From an uncultured Verrucomicrobiota bacterium (GTDB taxonomy: Bacteria > Verrucomicrobiota > Verrucomicrobiia > Limisphaerales > UBA9464), in NCBI GenBank assembly GCA_903907995.1, contig CAIVQH010000031.1, positions 205,277 to 269,276 on the forward strand: a DNA stretch of 64,000 bases. The letters are read 5' to 3'. The position numbers and the translations under genes were made by a program. Below the pieces are notes generated by a model. That model saw only the letters and a list, made by a program, of their open reading frames with translations, ran no database searches and had not been told where the DNA came from. This document shows, piece by piece, positions 1-8,436 of the stretch; the first letter of the stretch is position 1; each line of letters begins with the position of its first letter.

Positions 1-187
1 GCGAGATGGCGATGCCGGTGACCTCCGAGAGCGTCTGGGCGGCACGAATGCCCGGGGAAGCATCCGCGACGAACTTCGCCTGCGAATTGTCGGCCGGCGC
101 CGGCGCGGCGGCGGCCGATGGCAGCAAGAGAGTAACGAGGAGCGGCAGTACCAGCCAAAGGCTGAGAAACCGGAAGGGCCGTTTCAT
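1..187 (-). CDS. Secreted or membrane protein, N-terminal part only
   Basis: The reading frame starts with an ATG at 185-187 and runs off the left edge of the window, so only about 62 residues are visible. It begins MKRPFRFLSLWLVLPLL, followed by a long hydrophobic stretch and an Ala-rich AAAAPAPA segment, which is a typical Sec signal peptide with an AxA-like cleavage region. The mature part contains AQTLSEVTGIAIS, which recalls the N-terminus of DUF4126-type membrane proteins, but too little is present to name a family. The gene is transcribed leftwards, away from the repeat-rich gap to its right. Confidence 0.6.
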   Translation of the reverse strand, partial: MKRPFRFLSLWLVLPLLVTLLLPSAAAAPAPADNSQAKFVADASPGIRAAQTLSEVTGIAIS

Positions 188-330
188 AACACTGGGGAAG
201 CTGGCAACGCCCCGGCCCGTAGGGAAGTGGAATTGCGGGGTGGCCAGTCCACCGCCACCGAGGCTCTGAATTGAGAAGCACTGGTCGGGAGCAGACTCCA
301 TTCCCCCTAATTGTGAACCTCCCCTGCATA

Positions 331-545
331 GCGCTGAAAGCGCGTGTGAGGAATGCCTGGGGTGGAGCGAACAACGTGAGCGAAGCCCCAGGGATAAGCT
401 TCTTCAAACCGGGCTCAGGGCTGAAGGCCTGATACAAGGCACCCACACCTTGGGACGCGCTTACAGCGCTTGACTGCTTTGGCATCAGGCAACCTGGGGC
501 TGCGCTCGCGCGGCTCGCTCCACCCCAGGCATCATTCGGACGGGC
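331..545. repeat. Palindromic intergenic region with a long-range inverted repeat
   Basis: An 18-bp arm at 353-370 is perfectly complementary to 515-532, about 144 bases away. The region also has smaller dyads such as GCGCTGAAAGCGC at 331-343. The segment 331-362 is similar to 44816-44847, so it belongs to a dispersed family. It lies in a 650-base gap (188-837) that otherwise holds only the heptamer array at 781-836; I see no credible gene in the gap. Confidence 0.75.
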
Positions 546-780
546 TTTCAGCCCTGCCAATAATGGCCTCCGGCCCCTACACCTCCCAAAGATAGCCTGC
601 TTTTCCAGAACTTTTGCACTGCACCCGCGAGGTGATTTGTCTGCCTGCAGAATTTTCCTAAAAGCATCCCAGCCGGCGTGGGGGTCTGTGATCCACAGCG
701 CGTTCGCGCTTCCGACTCCGCTACCCATGCCGCACGGCCCGAAAACCGCACCGCCACTATGGACCCCAGACCCCCACGCC

Positions 781-836
781 ATCCGCCATCCGCCATCCGC
801 CATCCGCCATCCGCCATCCGCCATCTCCCATCTGCT
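781..836. repeat. Heptanucleotide tandem repeat (ATCCGCC)
   Basis: Six perfect copies of ATCCGCC run from 781 to 822, followed by two degenerate copies (ATCTCCC, ATCTGCT) up to 836. The array ends one base before the stop codon of the minus-strand gene at 838-2211, so it lies directly 3' of that gene. Similar period-7 arrays touch or adjoin the stops at 28586 and 55430. Confidence 0.9.
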
Positions 837-837
837 G

Positions 838-2211
838 CTACCGCCCCTCGCTCCGCCGGGCTTGGGCGCCGCCGGCCGGCTGTTCCCGCAGATGCAGAAT
901 CGCCGGGATGTCGAGGCGGGCCCAGTAAGTGACCTGCCGGGTGCCGGTTCGGCCCTCGTTGCCGTGGTCGGCATTGACCGTGAAGTGCCCGGTGTAGATC
1001 CGTCCGTCGAACTCGATGCGGACCTCGCCGGCCACTCCTTCGGGCGCCTCGCCCTTGAAGAAGTTGACCCGCGCATCCACCTGCTGCACGTCCACGGGCG
1101 CCTCGAACTCGATGAACTCGTATTCGCGCTGCGGTGAGGAGCGGTGATCCTTGAAGTAGTACCCCTCGGGGCTGCGGGTGTGCTCGAAGAACAGCGTTTC
1201 CGCCTCGCGGCTAGGCGTGGCATAGAGATCGAGGTCGATGTCGCCCTTCCAGCGGATGCCGATCTTCATCGGACCGACCGTGACGGAGGGCGGGTGTTGC
1301 GCCGCGTTGTGGACGATGTCGCGCGTGATCCAGTCGGCCACATCCACGTCACGCGTGATGCGCAGCATCTCGAGCTTGGTCTGCGCGGGGTCCGGCTCGA
1401 AGCGCTGGCTGCGGGTCGCGGCGAGTGGCAGCGCGTTGGGCTTCACGGCGTCGAAGACGGTCGGCAGGTCACCGCAGAAGGTGGCCAGGCGAGCGCCCTG
1501 CCCCTTCAGGTAGAGCGACCAGAAGCGGTTGATCTTCTCCTGGTGTACTGCGCTGACCCACGGGTCGCCGAAGTAGCCCCAGTGGACGGCGATGTTGGCG
1601 AGCGAGTCCGCGCGGTCCTTGAGGCCGAACACGGAGCGGTCACGCGCCACCTTCAGGTGCCCGTCGGACGGGAAGTAGCCGTCCATCATGGAGAAGCCCG
1701 GCTCCTTGTGGTCGAGGTACAGCGGGCTGCCGAGCACGATGACCGAGACCGGCGCGTTGTCGTCGCCGTGCGCCAGGGTCTCGCCCACGAAGTCCATGAA
1801 CTGCGGGAAGCGGACGGCCTGGTTGAAGTCCATCTTGGCGGCCTCGGGGCGCGGATGGTCGGCGGCGAGGAAGTTCTTCAGCTTGTTGATCGGCTCCTTG
1901 AACTGGTTGGCGCGCGTCTTGCCGCTGCGGAAGGCCTGTACCTTGGGCACCTCAAGTTGCGTGACGGTCTGCAACTGGTAGGCGTCGTAGATGACGAGGG
2001 ACGAGCCGAGGGGCATGTCCTCGAGCACGAAGCCGACGATGCGGCGAAACACGTCGTCCTTCACCGCCTTGTCGAGGAAGGGCGACAGGCCGATGACGTA
2101 ACGCATGGCGTTCGGATCGGTACGGGGCGTATCGCCGGCCTGGAGCGGGCCAAAGCCGACACCGAGCAGGGCGATGCCAATGAGAAGGCAGCGGAGGGTC
2201 CAGATTTTCAT
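838..2211 (-). CDS. Secreted protein with vWA-like and DUF2135-like regions
   Basis: This is a 457-residue protein. The ATG at 2209-2211 was chosen because MKIWTLRCLLIGIALLGVGF gives a clear signal peptide; the frame stays open further upstream but there it overlaps the preceding gene. The mature N-terminal half (VIGLSPFLDKAV..., SLVIYDAYQL, VSVIVLGSPLYL) alternates strands and helices like a vWA or Rossmann-type domain, but the DxSxS metal site reads GLSPF. The C-terminal 150 residues (RWKGDIDLDLYATP... EGYYFKDH) resemble the beta-sandwich of YfaP/DUF2135 proteins. Both assignments come from visual pattern matching. The gene follows a four-helix membrane protein with a 38-base gap, so the two probably form an operon. 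Exact function unknown. Confidence 0.7.
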   Translation of the reverse strand: MKIWTLRCLLIGIALLGVGFGPLQAGDTPRTDPNAMRYVIGLSPFLDKAVKDDVFRRIVGFVLEDMPLGSSLVIYDAYQLQTVTQLEVPKVQAFRSGKTRANQFKEPINKLKNFLAADHPRPEAAKMDFNQAVRFPQFMDFVGETLAHGDDNAPVSVIVLGSPLYLDHKEPGFSMMDGYFPSDGHLKVARDRSVFGLKDRADSLANIAVHWGYFGDPWVSAVHQEKINRFWSLYLKGQGARLATFCGDLPTVFDAVKPNALPLAATRSQRFEPDPAQTKLEMLRITRDVDVADWITRDIVHNAAQHPPSVTVGPMKIGIRWKGDIDLDLYATPSREAETLFFEHTRSPEGYYFKDHRSSPQREYEFIEFEAPVDVQQVDARVNFFKGEAPEGVAGEVRIEFDGRIYTGHFTVNADHGNEGRTGTRQVTYWARLDIPAILHLREQPAGGAQARRSEGR

Positions 2212-2249
2212 GAAGCGTGATGGGGCTGAAGATTGCCGTGAGTGGCCCG

Positions 2250-3404
2250 TCATTGGCCGTTGCGGCCGGCAGGGGTGACGGGGCCGTGGCTGCGGTCGCT
2301 GCCGTTTCCGTTGCCATTGCCATTCTCCAGACTGTGCATCTGGGTGCGGAGCTGCTCGGTGATCTGGTCCCAGAGCATGCGTTTCTGCCGGTTCTGGTCC
2401 TGCTGCTGGGCCGTCTCCTTGCGGAACATCGACTTGGCGTAGGCGAGCAGCGCGGTGAGCTGGTTTTCCAGCCGGGTCTGCTGGCCGCGCGCCTCCGCGA
2501 GGGCACGGCGCTCCAGCGCCACGTTTTCCTCCAGGAGCCGTCGCTCCTGGTCCACCTGCGTGAAGAGCGGGTTGCCCGCGAGGCGCACGGGGCGGTGGCG
2601 CGTGTAGAGGGTCGTCATGTACATGCCGAGCACGGCCGACAGGAAGATCTCGGCGGTGGCCTGGGCGATGACCGTGATCACGTCGATCCACTTCGCACCG
2701 CCCGCCGTCGTGCCCATGAGCCCGTTGGCGCCCGGGCTGGCCGTCTCAAAGACGCTCAGCGATTCGATGTGCTCCTTGGTGGTCTTCGACAGTGTGGGGT
2801 ACACCGCCGCGTAGGCGGCGAGCCAGACGAGCACACCCGCAATGCCCACCGCGAGGCAGGTCCACAGGTAGGCGTCGCGCACCGCGCGGTTCTGCAAGAA
2901 ATCCCAGCCGACCTTCACCGCCAGCGCGCCGACCGGCAGCAGTGCCGCCCAGAAGTAGGCGCGGATCGGGCTCTCGATGAAGGTGACCAGGCCCGATTCC
3001 AGCAGGTTGAACGAGATGTTGAGCACGCCGAACACGACGAGGCAGAGCACCGCCAGCCCGGCCACGGCGAACATCACGCGGTCCCACAGGTTCCACGGCA
3101 CGGTCGGCTTGATGTCCGGCTCGCCGTTCACGTTCACGGGGATGAGTTGGTCCAGCCCGCTCAGTTTTCCGTGCGTGTCACGCAGGCGGGCTTCCAGGTG
3201 GGTGAGGCGCTCCTCATGGGTGCGTGCCTGCTGCTGGTGGCGCTCCAAGTCAGCGGCATGGTGATGCAGGAAGAGCGCGCGGTGGTACGACTCGATCTCT
3301 TCGATGCCGGCGTCTTCCGACAGTCCGGCCTGGTTCTGGATGAACTCCAAGTGTACGGCCGGAACGATCGGTCCGGCGCCGTTGGATTTGGATGACTGGC
3401 TCAT
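2250..3404 (-). CDS. Four-helix membrane protein with coiled-coil flanks
   Basis: The protein has 384 residues, starting at the ATG at 3402-3404 (MSQSSKSNGAG); an upstream extension of the frame is proline/arginine-rich and unlikely to be translated. Residues about 50-100 are charged and helical (HHAADLERHQQQARTHEERL). Four hydrophobic segments follow (VMFAVAGLAVLCLVVFGVL, AYFWAALLPVGALAV, YLWTCLAVGIAGVLVWLAAY and ITVIAQATAEIFLSAVLGMY). A second coiled coil of about 80 residues comes next, and the C-terminus has a short NGNGNGNG tract. It lies just upstream of the secreted 838-2211 gene in the same direction, so the pair may act together at the inner membrane. I do not recognise the family. 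Confidence 0.7.
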   Translation of the reverse strand: MSQSSKSNGAGPIVPAVHLEFIQNQAGLSEDAGIEEIESYHRALFLHHHAADLERHQQQARTHEERLTHLEARLRDTHGKLSGLDQLIPVNVNGEPDIKPTVPWNLWDRVMFAVAGLAVLCLVVFGVLNISFNLLESGLVTFIESPIRAYFWAALLPVGALAVKVGWDFLQNRAVRDAYLWTCLAVGIAGVLVWLAAYAAVYPTLSKTTKEHIESLSVFETASPGANGLMGTTAGGAKWIDVITVIAQATAEIFLSAVLGMYMTTLYTRHRPVRLAGNPLFTQVDQERRLLEENVALERRALAEARGQQTRLENQLTALLAYAKSMFRKETAQQQDQNRQKRMLWDQITEQLRTQMHSLENGNGNGNGSDRSHGPVTPAGRNGQ

Positions 3405-3502
3405 GGTGAGGACTGGTTGGGGGCGGAGCGTGGCCCGGGGTTGCCTGTTGCGGGGAGGCGACACCCGGATTTGGTGGAAAGTGGGGCTTTTTACGGGTCC
3501 CG

Positions 3503-3557
3503 GTCGGCCCATCCCGCCCCTTCAGGGCAGGGACATAGAGAGTGGGGATGGGCCGAC
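3503..3557. repeat. Nested palindrome upstream of membrane protein gene
   Basis: A perfect 13-bp inverted repeat (3503-3515 with 3545-3557) encloses a smaller stem, GCCC-TTCA-GGGC, at 3517-3528. It lies about 100 bases upstream of the start at 3404, in the gap to the BlaR1-like gene. No T-tract follows on either strand, so a simple terminator is unlikely. Confidence 0.7.
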
Positions 3558-3653
3558 GGGAGTTACGGCGGTTGGGGAAGCGCGGCCGCCGAGCCGCGTT
3601 TGTGTGTGTTGTGTGTGGGCGGGAGGAATCGGACCGAACCGCCTCAATCGCGC

Positions 3654-6221
3654 TCAGCGACCGACTTCCTTCCTCCGCGGGGCGCTGCTGTCGTCGTCGT
3701 TGCTGTTGTCGTTCTCGATCTTGGCCGGCTTCTGGGCTTTCTCGGCCTTTTCCGCCATGTGCTTCTCGAGCTTCTCACGCTCGTGTTCGGCACGTTCGTC
3801 GATCCGCTCCTGGGCCTGCTCCAGCCGTTCGATCTGCTGCTCCAGCGAGTTCATCTGTTTCTCCAGGCCGTGGCGCTCGCCCTCAAGCTGCTTGCGCTGC
3901 ATCTCGATGGCCTGCTTCTCGGCTTCGACACCTTCCTTGGCCTTCTTCAGCCCCTCCTCGCGGCCCGCCCTCCCGGCGTCCGCTCCGGCGCGCTGGCTCT
4001 CTCTCACGGCACGCTCAATGTCCTGCGCCATCTTCTCCTGGTCGCGCGCCATGTCCGCATGCATGCGGGCGAGCTCCTCGGCCTTGGGCCAGGAGCGCTG
4101 GGCGTCTTCCATGGCCTTGGCAAACTGCTTCTGGTCGAAGTTCTGGTCGAACTTGAACTGAAAGTCCTTCTGCGCGGCGCCCCACTTCGCCTTTTGCAGG
4201 GCGAGCAGTTCGTCCATCTGGTGCTCCAGGCGTTCCAGACGGCGTTCCAGCGACTTGTCGCCTTCCTTCGCCTCCTTCTCTTTCTTCTCCTTCTTGCCGT
4301 GCTTCTCGCCGGCAAACACGTCATTCCCCGCTTCCACCGGCGCGTCGCCATTCTGCGCGAGAATGATCCGATGCACGCCCGGAACCGGGGCCGGTGTAGG
4401 CATTCCAGCAGGGGCCGGCATCGGGCTCGGGGTGGGGGCGGTAACGATCGTCACCGCTCCGGGGGCGGGCGGCTGGGGCGCGTAACCGACCCTCACCGCG
4501 ACCCGATGCGGCTTTCCGGGGGCGGGCGGCTCGGGCGGCTCCGGCAGTGCGGTGGGGTCCGCGGCGGCGGCCCCGGCCTTGAAGCGCGGGCCCGAATCCG
4601 CATCGTAACCCGAGGCGACCAGCGTGGCGGTGGCGGGCTTGAAATCGACCGACACCGGCACCGAGGTGACGACGGTCGTGTTGGCCGTGACCGCCACATC
4701 CTGGCTGTCCTGGCTGACCGCGACTTCGGCGACTTCAGCGGCCTCGGCAGCTTCCTTCCCTTCGGTCGGATCGGCGGCCTTGGGCGCGCTGTCGGGATTT
4801 CCAGCCAGCGCGAGGCGCGGGCCGGCAAACAAGGCGAGACCGGCGACCAGGGCGGTCACGGTCGAGAGAATCCCCACACTGGCGCGGCCAGGGCGCGGGG
4901 ACGAATTGCGTTTCGGATCGAGTATCATGGCTATCCTTTCGGTGAGTTGATGCTTGTGGTGCCAGGCCGCCGGCGCCGCCACGACCTCGCGGCTGCGCAT
5001 GCGGCTGGCAAATTCGGTGAGAAACAGGGCGTAGGCGCGCGGCGTGCGGGTCGCGGTCAGCACGTGGTCATCGCAGGCGATCTCGCGCTCGACGGTGAGG
5101 CGGCGGGACAGCCACCACACGGCGGGATGGAAGAACAGCGCGGCCACGACCGCCTGCTGGGCGAGGTTCGCCCAGTCATCGCCGCGCGCCACGTGGGCCA
5201 GCTCATGACGCAGCACCTGCTGCAACTGCTCCGCCGGTGCCTCCGCCAGCACCCGCTCGGGCAGCAGCACCGCCGGCCGCCAGAACCCGACCGCCATGGG
5301 CGCGCCCTTGCCGGGGCACACGAGCAGGCGCGTGAGTCGGCCCGGGGCCATCTCCCTGCCGAGCGCGACGAACGCCGTGTCCACTTCGTCGGGCGCAGCG
5401 GTGCCATGGCGCTTGAGCAGATGCAGTTGCGCCAGTTGGAAGGCTAGTCCGGCCAGCCGCACGGCGGCCAGCAACAGCCACGTGCCCGCCAGCAGCAGCG
5501 CCGCCCAGCCCGGCAGCGTCAGCCGCCAGTCTCGGGGCAGGTGCGGCTGCCACTGGGCGAACCAGCCGGCCAGCCGGCTGCGGAAAGGACTGCCCGCCAG
5601 AACCGCACTGTCCCCCTGCCAATCATCTCCTGCGGACGACACCACCTTCGGTGCTGCCCCGGTTGCGTTCCCGGCGGGCAAAGGTGCGGAGAGATTTTGG
5701 TTCTCGAAATTCTGGGCGTCGCGGTTTTCCTCCGGTGGCTTGACCACCGGGAATTCCAGCAGGCCATCCAGCGTGAGCGACACCGTGGTCGGCGTGCGGA
5801 AGGCATCCACGGGAGCCGCGGGCACCGTCGTGTCGGTTGTCGAGGGTGTTTGCGGCAGCGACGTGGGTGTCATCGTCGGCAGCGGCGGATAAACCGTCGG
5901 TGAAGCAGCCGTGCTGATACTGCGAACTTCCCCGGCGCTCTCCGGTACAGCAGCGTCCAGTTGATGGTCGGCCTCCGCAGTGAGCAGCTCGGTGAGGGAC
6001 ATCCCCGGCTTCGCCACCAGCCCGGGCAGGCCGCAGAAATGCGCGACCGGCAGGAAGGCCACCACCAGCAGCGTGACAAACCAGACCGCATGGCGCGTCG
6101 CGGCGTTGCTGCGCGGGACGAGCTTCAGCCCGGCCCACACCGCCAGCGTGAGCAGCAATCCCTGATAGCCGCCGTTGAACAGCGCCCCGAGCACGCGGTG
6201 GCTGAGCAGTTCGAGGTTCAT
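3654..6221 (-). CDS. BlaR1-type M56 family metallopeptidase with long coiled-coil C-terminus
   Basis: This 855-residue membrane protein has N-terminal transmembrane helices (about 17-65) and a Pro/Thr-rich loop. A further helix lies at about 238-262, followed by the M56 zinc peptidase domain with HELAH at 339-343 and the downstream metal ligand in VEREIACDD (E380). Another helix sits at about 450-470. In BlaR1/MecR1 a penicillin-binding sensor domain follows. Here the remainder is an Ala/Pro-rich linker and then about 200 residues of charged coiled coil (roughly 645-855), so a beta-lactam sensing role is not supported. It overlaps the BlaI-like repressor gene by 4 bases, so the two are coupled. 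In the known family the peptidase triggers cleavage of the repressor; here the signal is unknown. Confidence 0.88.
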   Translation of the reverse strand: MNLELLSHRVLGALFNGGYQGLLLTLAVWAGLKLVPRSNAATRHAVWFVTLLVVAFLPVAHFCGLPGLVAKPGMSLTELLTAEADHQLDAAVPESAGEVRSISTAASPTVYPPLPTMTPTSLPQTPSTTDTTVPAAPVDAFRTPTTVSLTLDGLLEFPVVKPPEENRDAQNFENQNLSAPLPAGNATGAAPKVVSSAGDDWQGDSAVLAGSPFRSRLAGWFAQWQPHLPRDWRLTLPGWAALLLAGTWLLLAAVRLAGLAFQLAQLHLLKRHGTAAPDEVDTAFVALGREMAPGRLTRLLVCPGKGAPMAVGFWRPAVLLPERVLAEAPAEQLQQVLRHELAHVARGDDWANLAQQAVVAALFFHPAVWWLSRRLTVEREIACDDHVLTATRTPRAYALFLTEFASRMRSREVVAAPAAWHHKHQLTERIAMILDPKRNSSPRPGRASVGILSTVTALVAGLALFAGPRLALAGNPDSAPKAADPTEGKEAAEAAEVAEVAVSQDSQDVAVTANTTVVTSVPVSVDFKPATATLVASGYDADSGPRFKAGAAAADPTALPEPPEPPAPGKPHRVAVRVGYAPQPPAPGAVTIVTAPTPSPMPAPAGMPTPAPVPGVHRIILAQNGDAPVEAGNDVFAGEKHGKKEKKEKEAKEGDKSLERRLERLEHQMDELLALQKAKWGAAQKDFQFKFDQNFDQKQFAKAMEDAQRSWPKAEELARMHADMARDQEKMAQDIERAVRESQRAGADAGRAGREEGLKKAKEGVEAEKQAIEMQRKQLEGERHGLEKQMNSLEQQIERLEQAQERIDERAEHEREKLEKHMAEKAEKAQKPAKIENDNSNDDDSSAPRRKEVGR

Positions 6222-6607
6222 TTTTTGGTCTCCTTGGTTTCGAGGATCTGCCTCCGCAGTTCGGCCAGCTCGGTCTCGCTCAGCTCCTCGTCGCGGATGA
6301 AGCTCAGCACCAGCTCACCGGGCGAGCCGGCGAAAAACTTGCCCAGCAGCTGCTGCACGGCCTTCCGTGCGGCGGTGTCGCGGTTGACCTTGGGCGTGAA
6401 GATGTGCGCCCGCCCCTCCTTGTCGCTGGTGAGGTACCCCTTGTCCTTCAGTATCCGCATCAGGGTGAGGATCGTGGTGTAGGCGGTGCCATCCTTGCCG
6501 GCGAGCGCCTCGGCGACTTCGGCCACCGTGGCGGAGCCCTTGGACCAGAGAACCTCCATGATCCGGTGTTCGGCGTCCGTCAGCGTGCGTGATTTCTTTC
6601 GAGCCAT
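6218..6607 (-). CDS. BlaI/MecI/CopY family transcriptional repressor
   Basis: A 129-residue protein with the complete family layout. The winged helix-turn-helix spans about 8-80 (LTDAEHRIMEVLWSKG, TAYTTILTLMRILKDKGYL) and the helical dimerisation region about 85-129. Family members bind short dyads as dimers, repress their own operon and are inactivated by proteolysis in the dimer region when the partner M56 protease is triggered. The start ATG is at 6605-6607. The last codons overlap the start of the BlaR1-like gene (ATGA, 6218-6221). Two operator-like dyads lie 37-89 bases upstream. No beta-lactamase gene is nearby, so the regulon is unknown. Confidence 0.92.
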   Translation of the reverse strand: MARKKSRTLTDAEHRIMEVLWSKGSATVAEVAEALAGKDGTAYTTILTLMRILKDKGYLTSDKEGRAHIFTPKVNRDTAARKAVQQLLGKFFAGSPGELVLSFIRDEELSETELAELRRQILETKETKK

Positions 6608-6643
6608 GGACTGGGGAATATTTCAGGAGTTGCTATTAAGCAA

Positions 6644-6696
6644 TTAGTAACTAAGGAATACGTTGGAGCGCCGGGCGCGTCAACTAAAACTTTAGT
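6644..6696. promoter_or_regulatory. Candidate BlaI operator pair
   Basis: Two dyads with related half-sites lie upstream of the BlaI-like gene: TTAGT-A-ACTAA at 6644-6654 and ACTAAA-AC-TTTAGT at 6683-6696. Their centres are about 40 bases apart, close to four helical turns. The AT-rich stretch 6625-6660 stands out in this GC-rich sequence and probably holds the promoter. The rest of the 341-base gap to the plus-strand gene at 6949 shows nothing recognisable. Operator function is inferred from position and symmetry. Confidence 0.55.
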
Positions 6697-6948
6697 AGTT
6701 TGTGCGCGCGTGGAGAAGGCGGACCGGTGTGTGACCGTTCCACGCCCAACCGTTGCACCAAGGGGCGGGGCGGATTCGACGTGGACATTGAGGCGGAGCC
6801 CTTTAGAGTGATGTTCGTGGGGACCGTTTCTGGAAAACGGCGGGCTGACCCGCTGGCGAAGTGATCCGGCCTCACCCGGTTGATCGTGCTCGATTCGCAG
6901 CCAATGCGTCGATCCGCCCGCGTTCCTGGTAGTTGACGGTTTTGAGCC

Positions 6949-8334
6949 ATGTTTATGAAAATTCCCCACCCCAACGCACTCCGGCGCGCCGCCGGGTTTC
7001 CCCACACGATCCTCCTCGGCTCCTTTCTGGGCCTGCTGACTTCCGCGTTCGCCGCCGACGCACCGGCGCTGACGCTGCAGGGTCCCGACGGCCAGACCCA
7101 GGTGGTGAACCGTTTCGCCGAGCTCCCCGCCCAACTGGCCAAAAGCACGGCACCGGGCGACTGGCGGCTCACTGTAAACGGTCAGAACGAGCTGCGCGGA
7201 GGGGTGCATCTCTCCCTGGCGGCGGGGCAGCGCCTCATCATCGAGGGCGGCGGGCCCGATGCCGGCTTTGAAGCCGCCCAGGTGCCGGCGGACCAGTCGG
7301 CGATCTATCTGGATGCGGGAAATTTTGAGGTGCATGGCCTCACGATGCGCCATGGACCGCATTGGAGTCTGCGGGTCGCCTACAATGTGCGGTACCACCT
7401 GTCACAGCTCCGCATTCTGGACGCCCGGGGAGGAGGCATCGCTGTCTTTGGACCGCGCGGTGTCGACCAGAAGGGGCCGACCAACAATGTCATCGAGCAC
7501 TGCCTCGTCGAACGCTTCAACACCGACGGCGGGAAATGGACGAACGACGGGATGCTCGTGCAAGACAACCAGGCCCGCGTTTCCGCCAACGTGGTGCGCG
7601 ATTCCCCGACGGAGACCATGGGCATCCGCGTGATGGGCGCCCGCAACTACATCGACGGCAATCTCGTCCAGAATGTCTCCAGCAAGGACTCCGGCGCCAT
7701 CTACCTCGGGGCAGGCGATGGGATCTACACGGCGGTCGGTAATTTCGTGCGCCACAATGTCATCGTGGGCGCCCAGTGCGGCGTCTACCTCGACGACGGC
7801 ACCTGCGCCGCCCAGGTCGGAAAGAACTACCTCATCGACTGTCGCGGAGCCGCCCTCTATGTCGGCGGCGGGCGGGACAATTCGGTGCGCGAAAACGTCG
7901 CCCTCCGGTGCCCCGTCTTCGCCCAGATGGACAACCGCCGCTCCGGCTGGCCGTCCCTGCCCGAGAAGGCGAAGACTTTCAGCGACGCCCGTGCCCGCCT
8001 GAAAAAGGCGGTGAGCCAGAAAGACCTGCGCGAGCGCCTGGTCGCCGCCGGATTCGACGTCAACGCGTTCGAGAAACTGTCCAAGGAGGACTTCAACCGG
8101 CCCGAGGGCAACCGCCTGGTCGGCAACGTGCTGATGCCGCCGGCCACGGTGGTCAAATTGAAGAACTATGCCCGCCCCTCGGAACCTCTCGTCGGCATCG
8201 CGACCGAGGACCCCGCCCTGCCCAACCGTCAGTTGCCGGCGAACGTCACCGACTGGCAGCAACTGTCCGCCAACGCGGTGGGCATCCAAAACATGCCCGA
8301 TGTGGCGGAAATCCTGAAGGGTATCGGTCCCTGA
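6949..8334 (+). CDS. Secreted right-handed parallel beta-helix protein
   Basis: The 461-residue protein starts MFMKIPHPNALRRA with a signal peptide ending near TSAFAADA; the second ATG at 6955 is an equally good start. After about residue 80 it shows repeated short strands with asparagine and glycine turns (GNFEVHGLTMRHG, YNVRYHLSQLRILDARGGGI, NNVIEHCLVERFN, SANVVRDSPTETMGIRV, NYIDGNLVQNVSS, HNVIVGAQCGVYLDDG). This is the coil pattern of PbH1/right-handed beta-helix proteins, which often bind or cleave polysaccharides. No catalytic site can be assigned by eye. A short helical region around residues 340-380 interrupts the helix. It appears to be monocistronic. Confidence 0.82.
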   Translation: MFMKIPHPNALRRAAGFPHTILLGSFLGLLTSAFAADAPALTLQGPDGQTQVVNRFAELPAQLAKSTAPGDWRLTVNGQNELRGGVHLSLAAGQRLIIEGGGPDAGFEAAQVPADQSAIYLDAGNFEVHGLTMRHGPHWSLRVAYNVRYHLSQLRILDARGGGIAVFGPRGVDQKGPTNNVIEHCLVERFNTDGGKWTNDGMLVQDNQARVSANVVRDSPTETMGIRVMGARNYIDGNLVQNVSSKDSGAIYLGAGDGIYTAVGNFVRHNVIVGAQCGVYLDDGTCAAQVGKNYLIDCRGAALYVGGGRDNSVRENVALRCPVFAQMDNRRSGWPSLPEKAKTFSDARARLKKAVSQKDLRERLVAAGFDVNAFEKLSKEDFNRPEGNRLVGNVLMPPATVVKLKNYARPSEPLVGIATEDPALPNRQLPANVTDWQQLSANAVGIQNMPDVAEILKGIGP

Positions 8335-8436
8335 AATGCCGACCCGACGGGCTGTCCTATTTTCCTCAGATTTCCGGAGGCGATGAGTCGGGATTCGCCA
8401 AGCTCCTGCCCATCCGGAAAGGATGGAATCATTCAG

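Noticed and set aside
781..836. CRISPR-like array
   Set aside because: The repeats are contiguous heptamers without spacers.
2217..3395. A 392-residue plus-strand frame opposite the four-helix membrane protein
   Set aside because: Charged, His/Val/Arg-rich composition without domains; the minus strand has clear membrane helices and coiled coil.
3654..6607. Beta-lactam resistance operon
   Set aside because: The protease lacks a penicillin-binding sensor domain and there is no beta-lactamase gene in the window.
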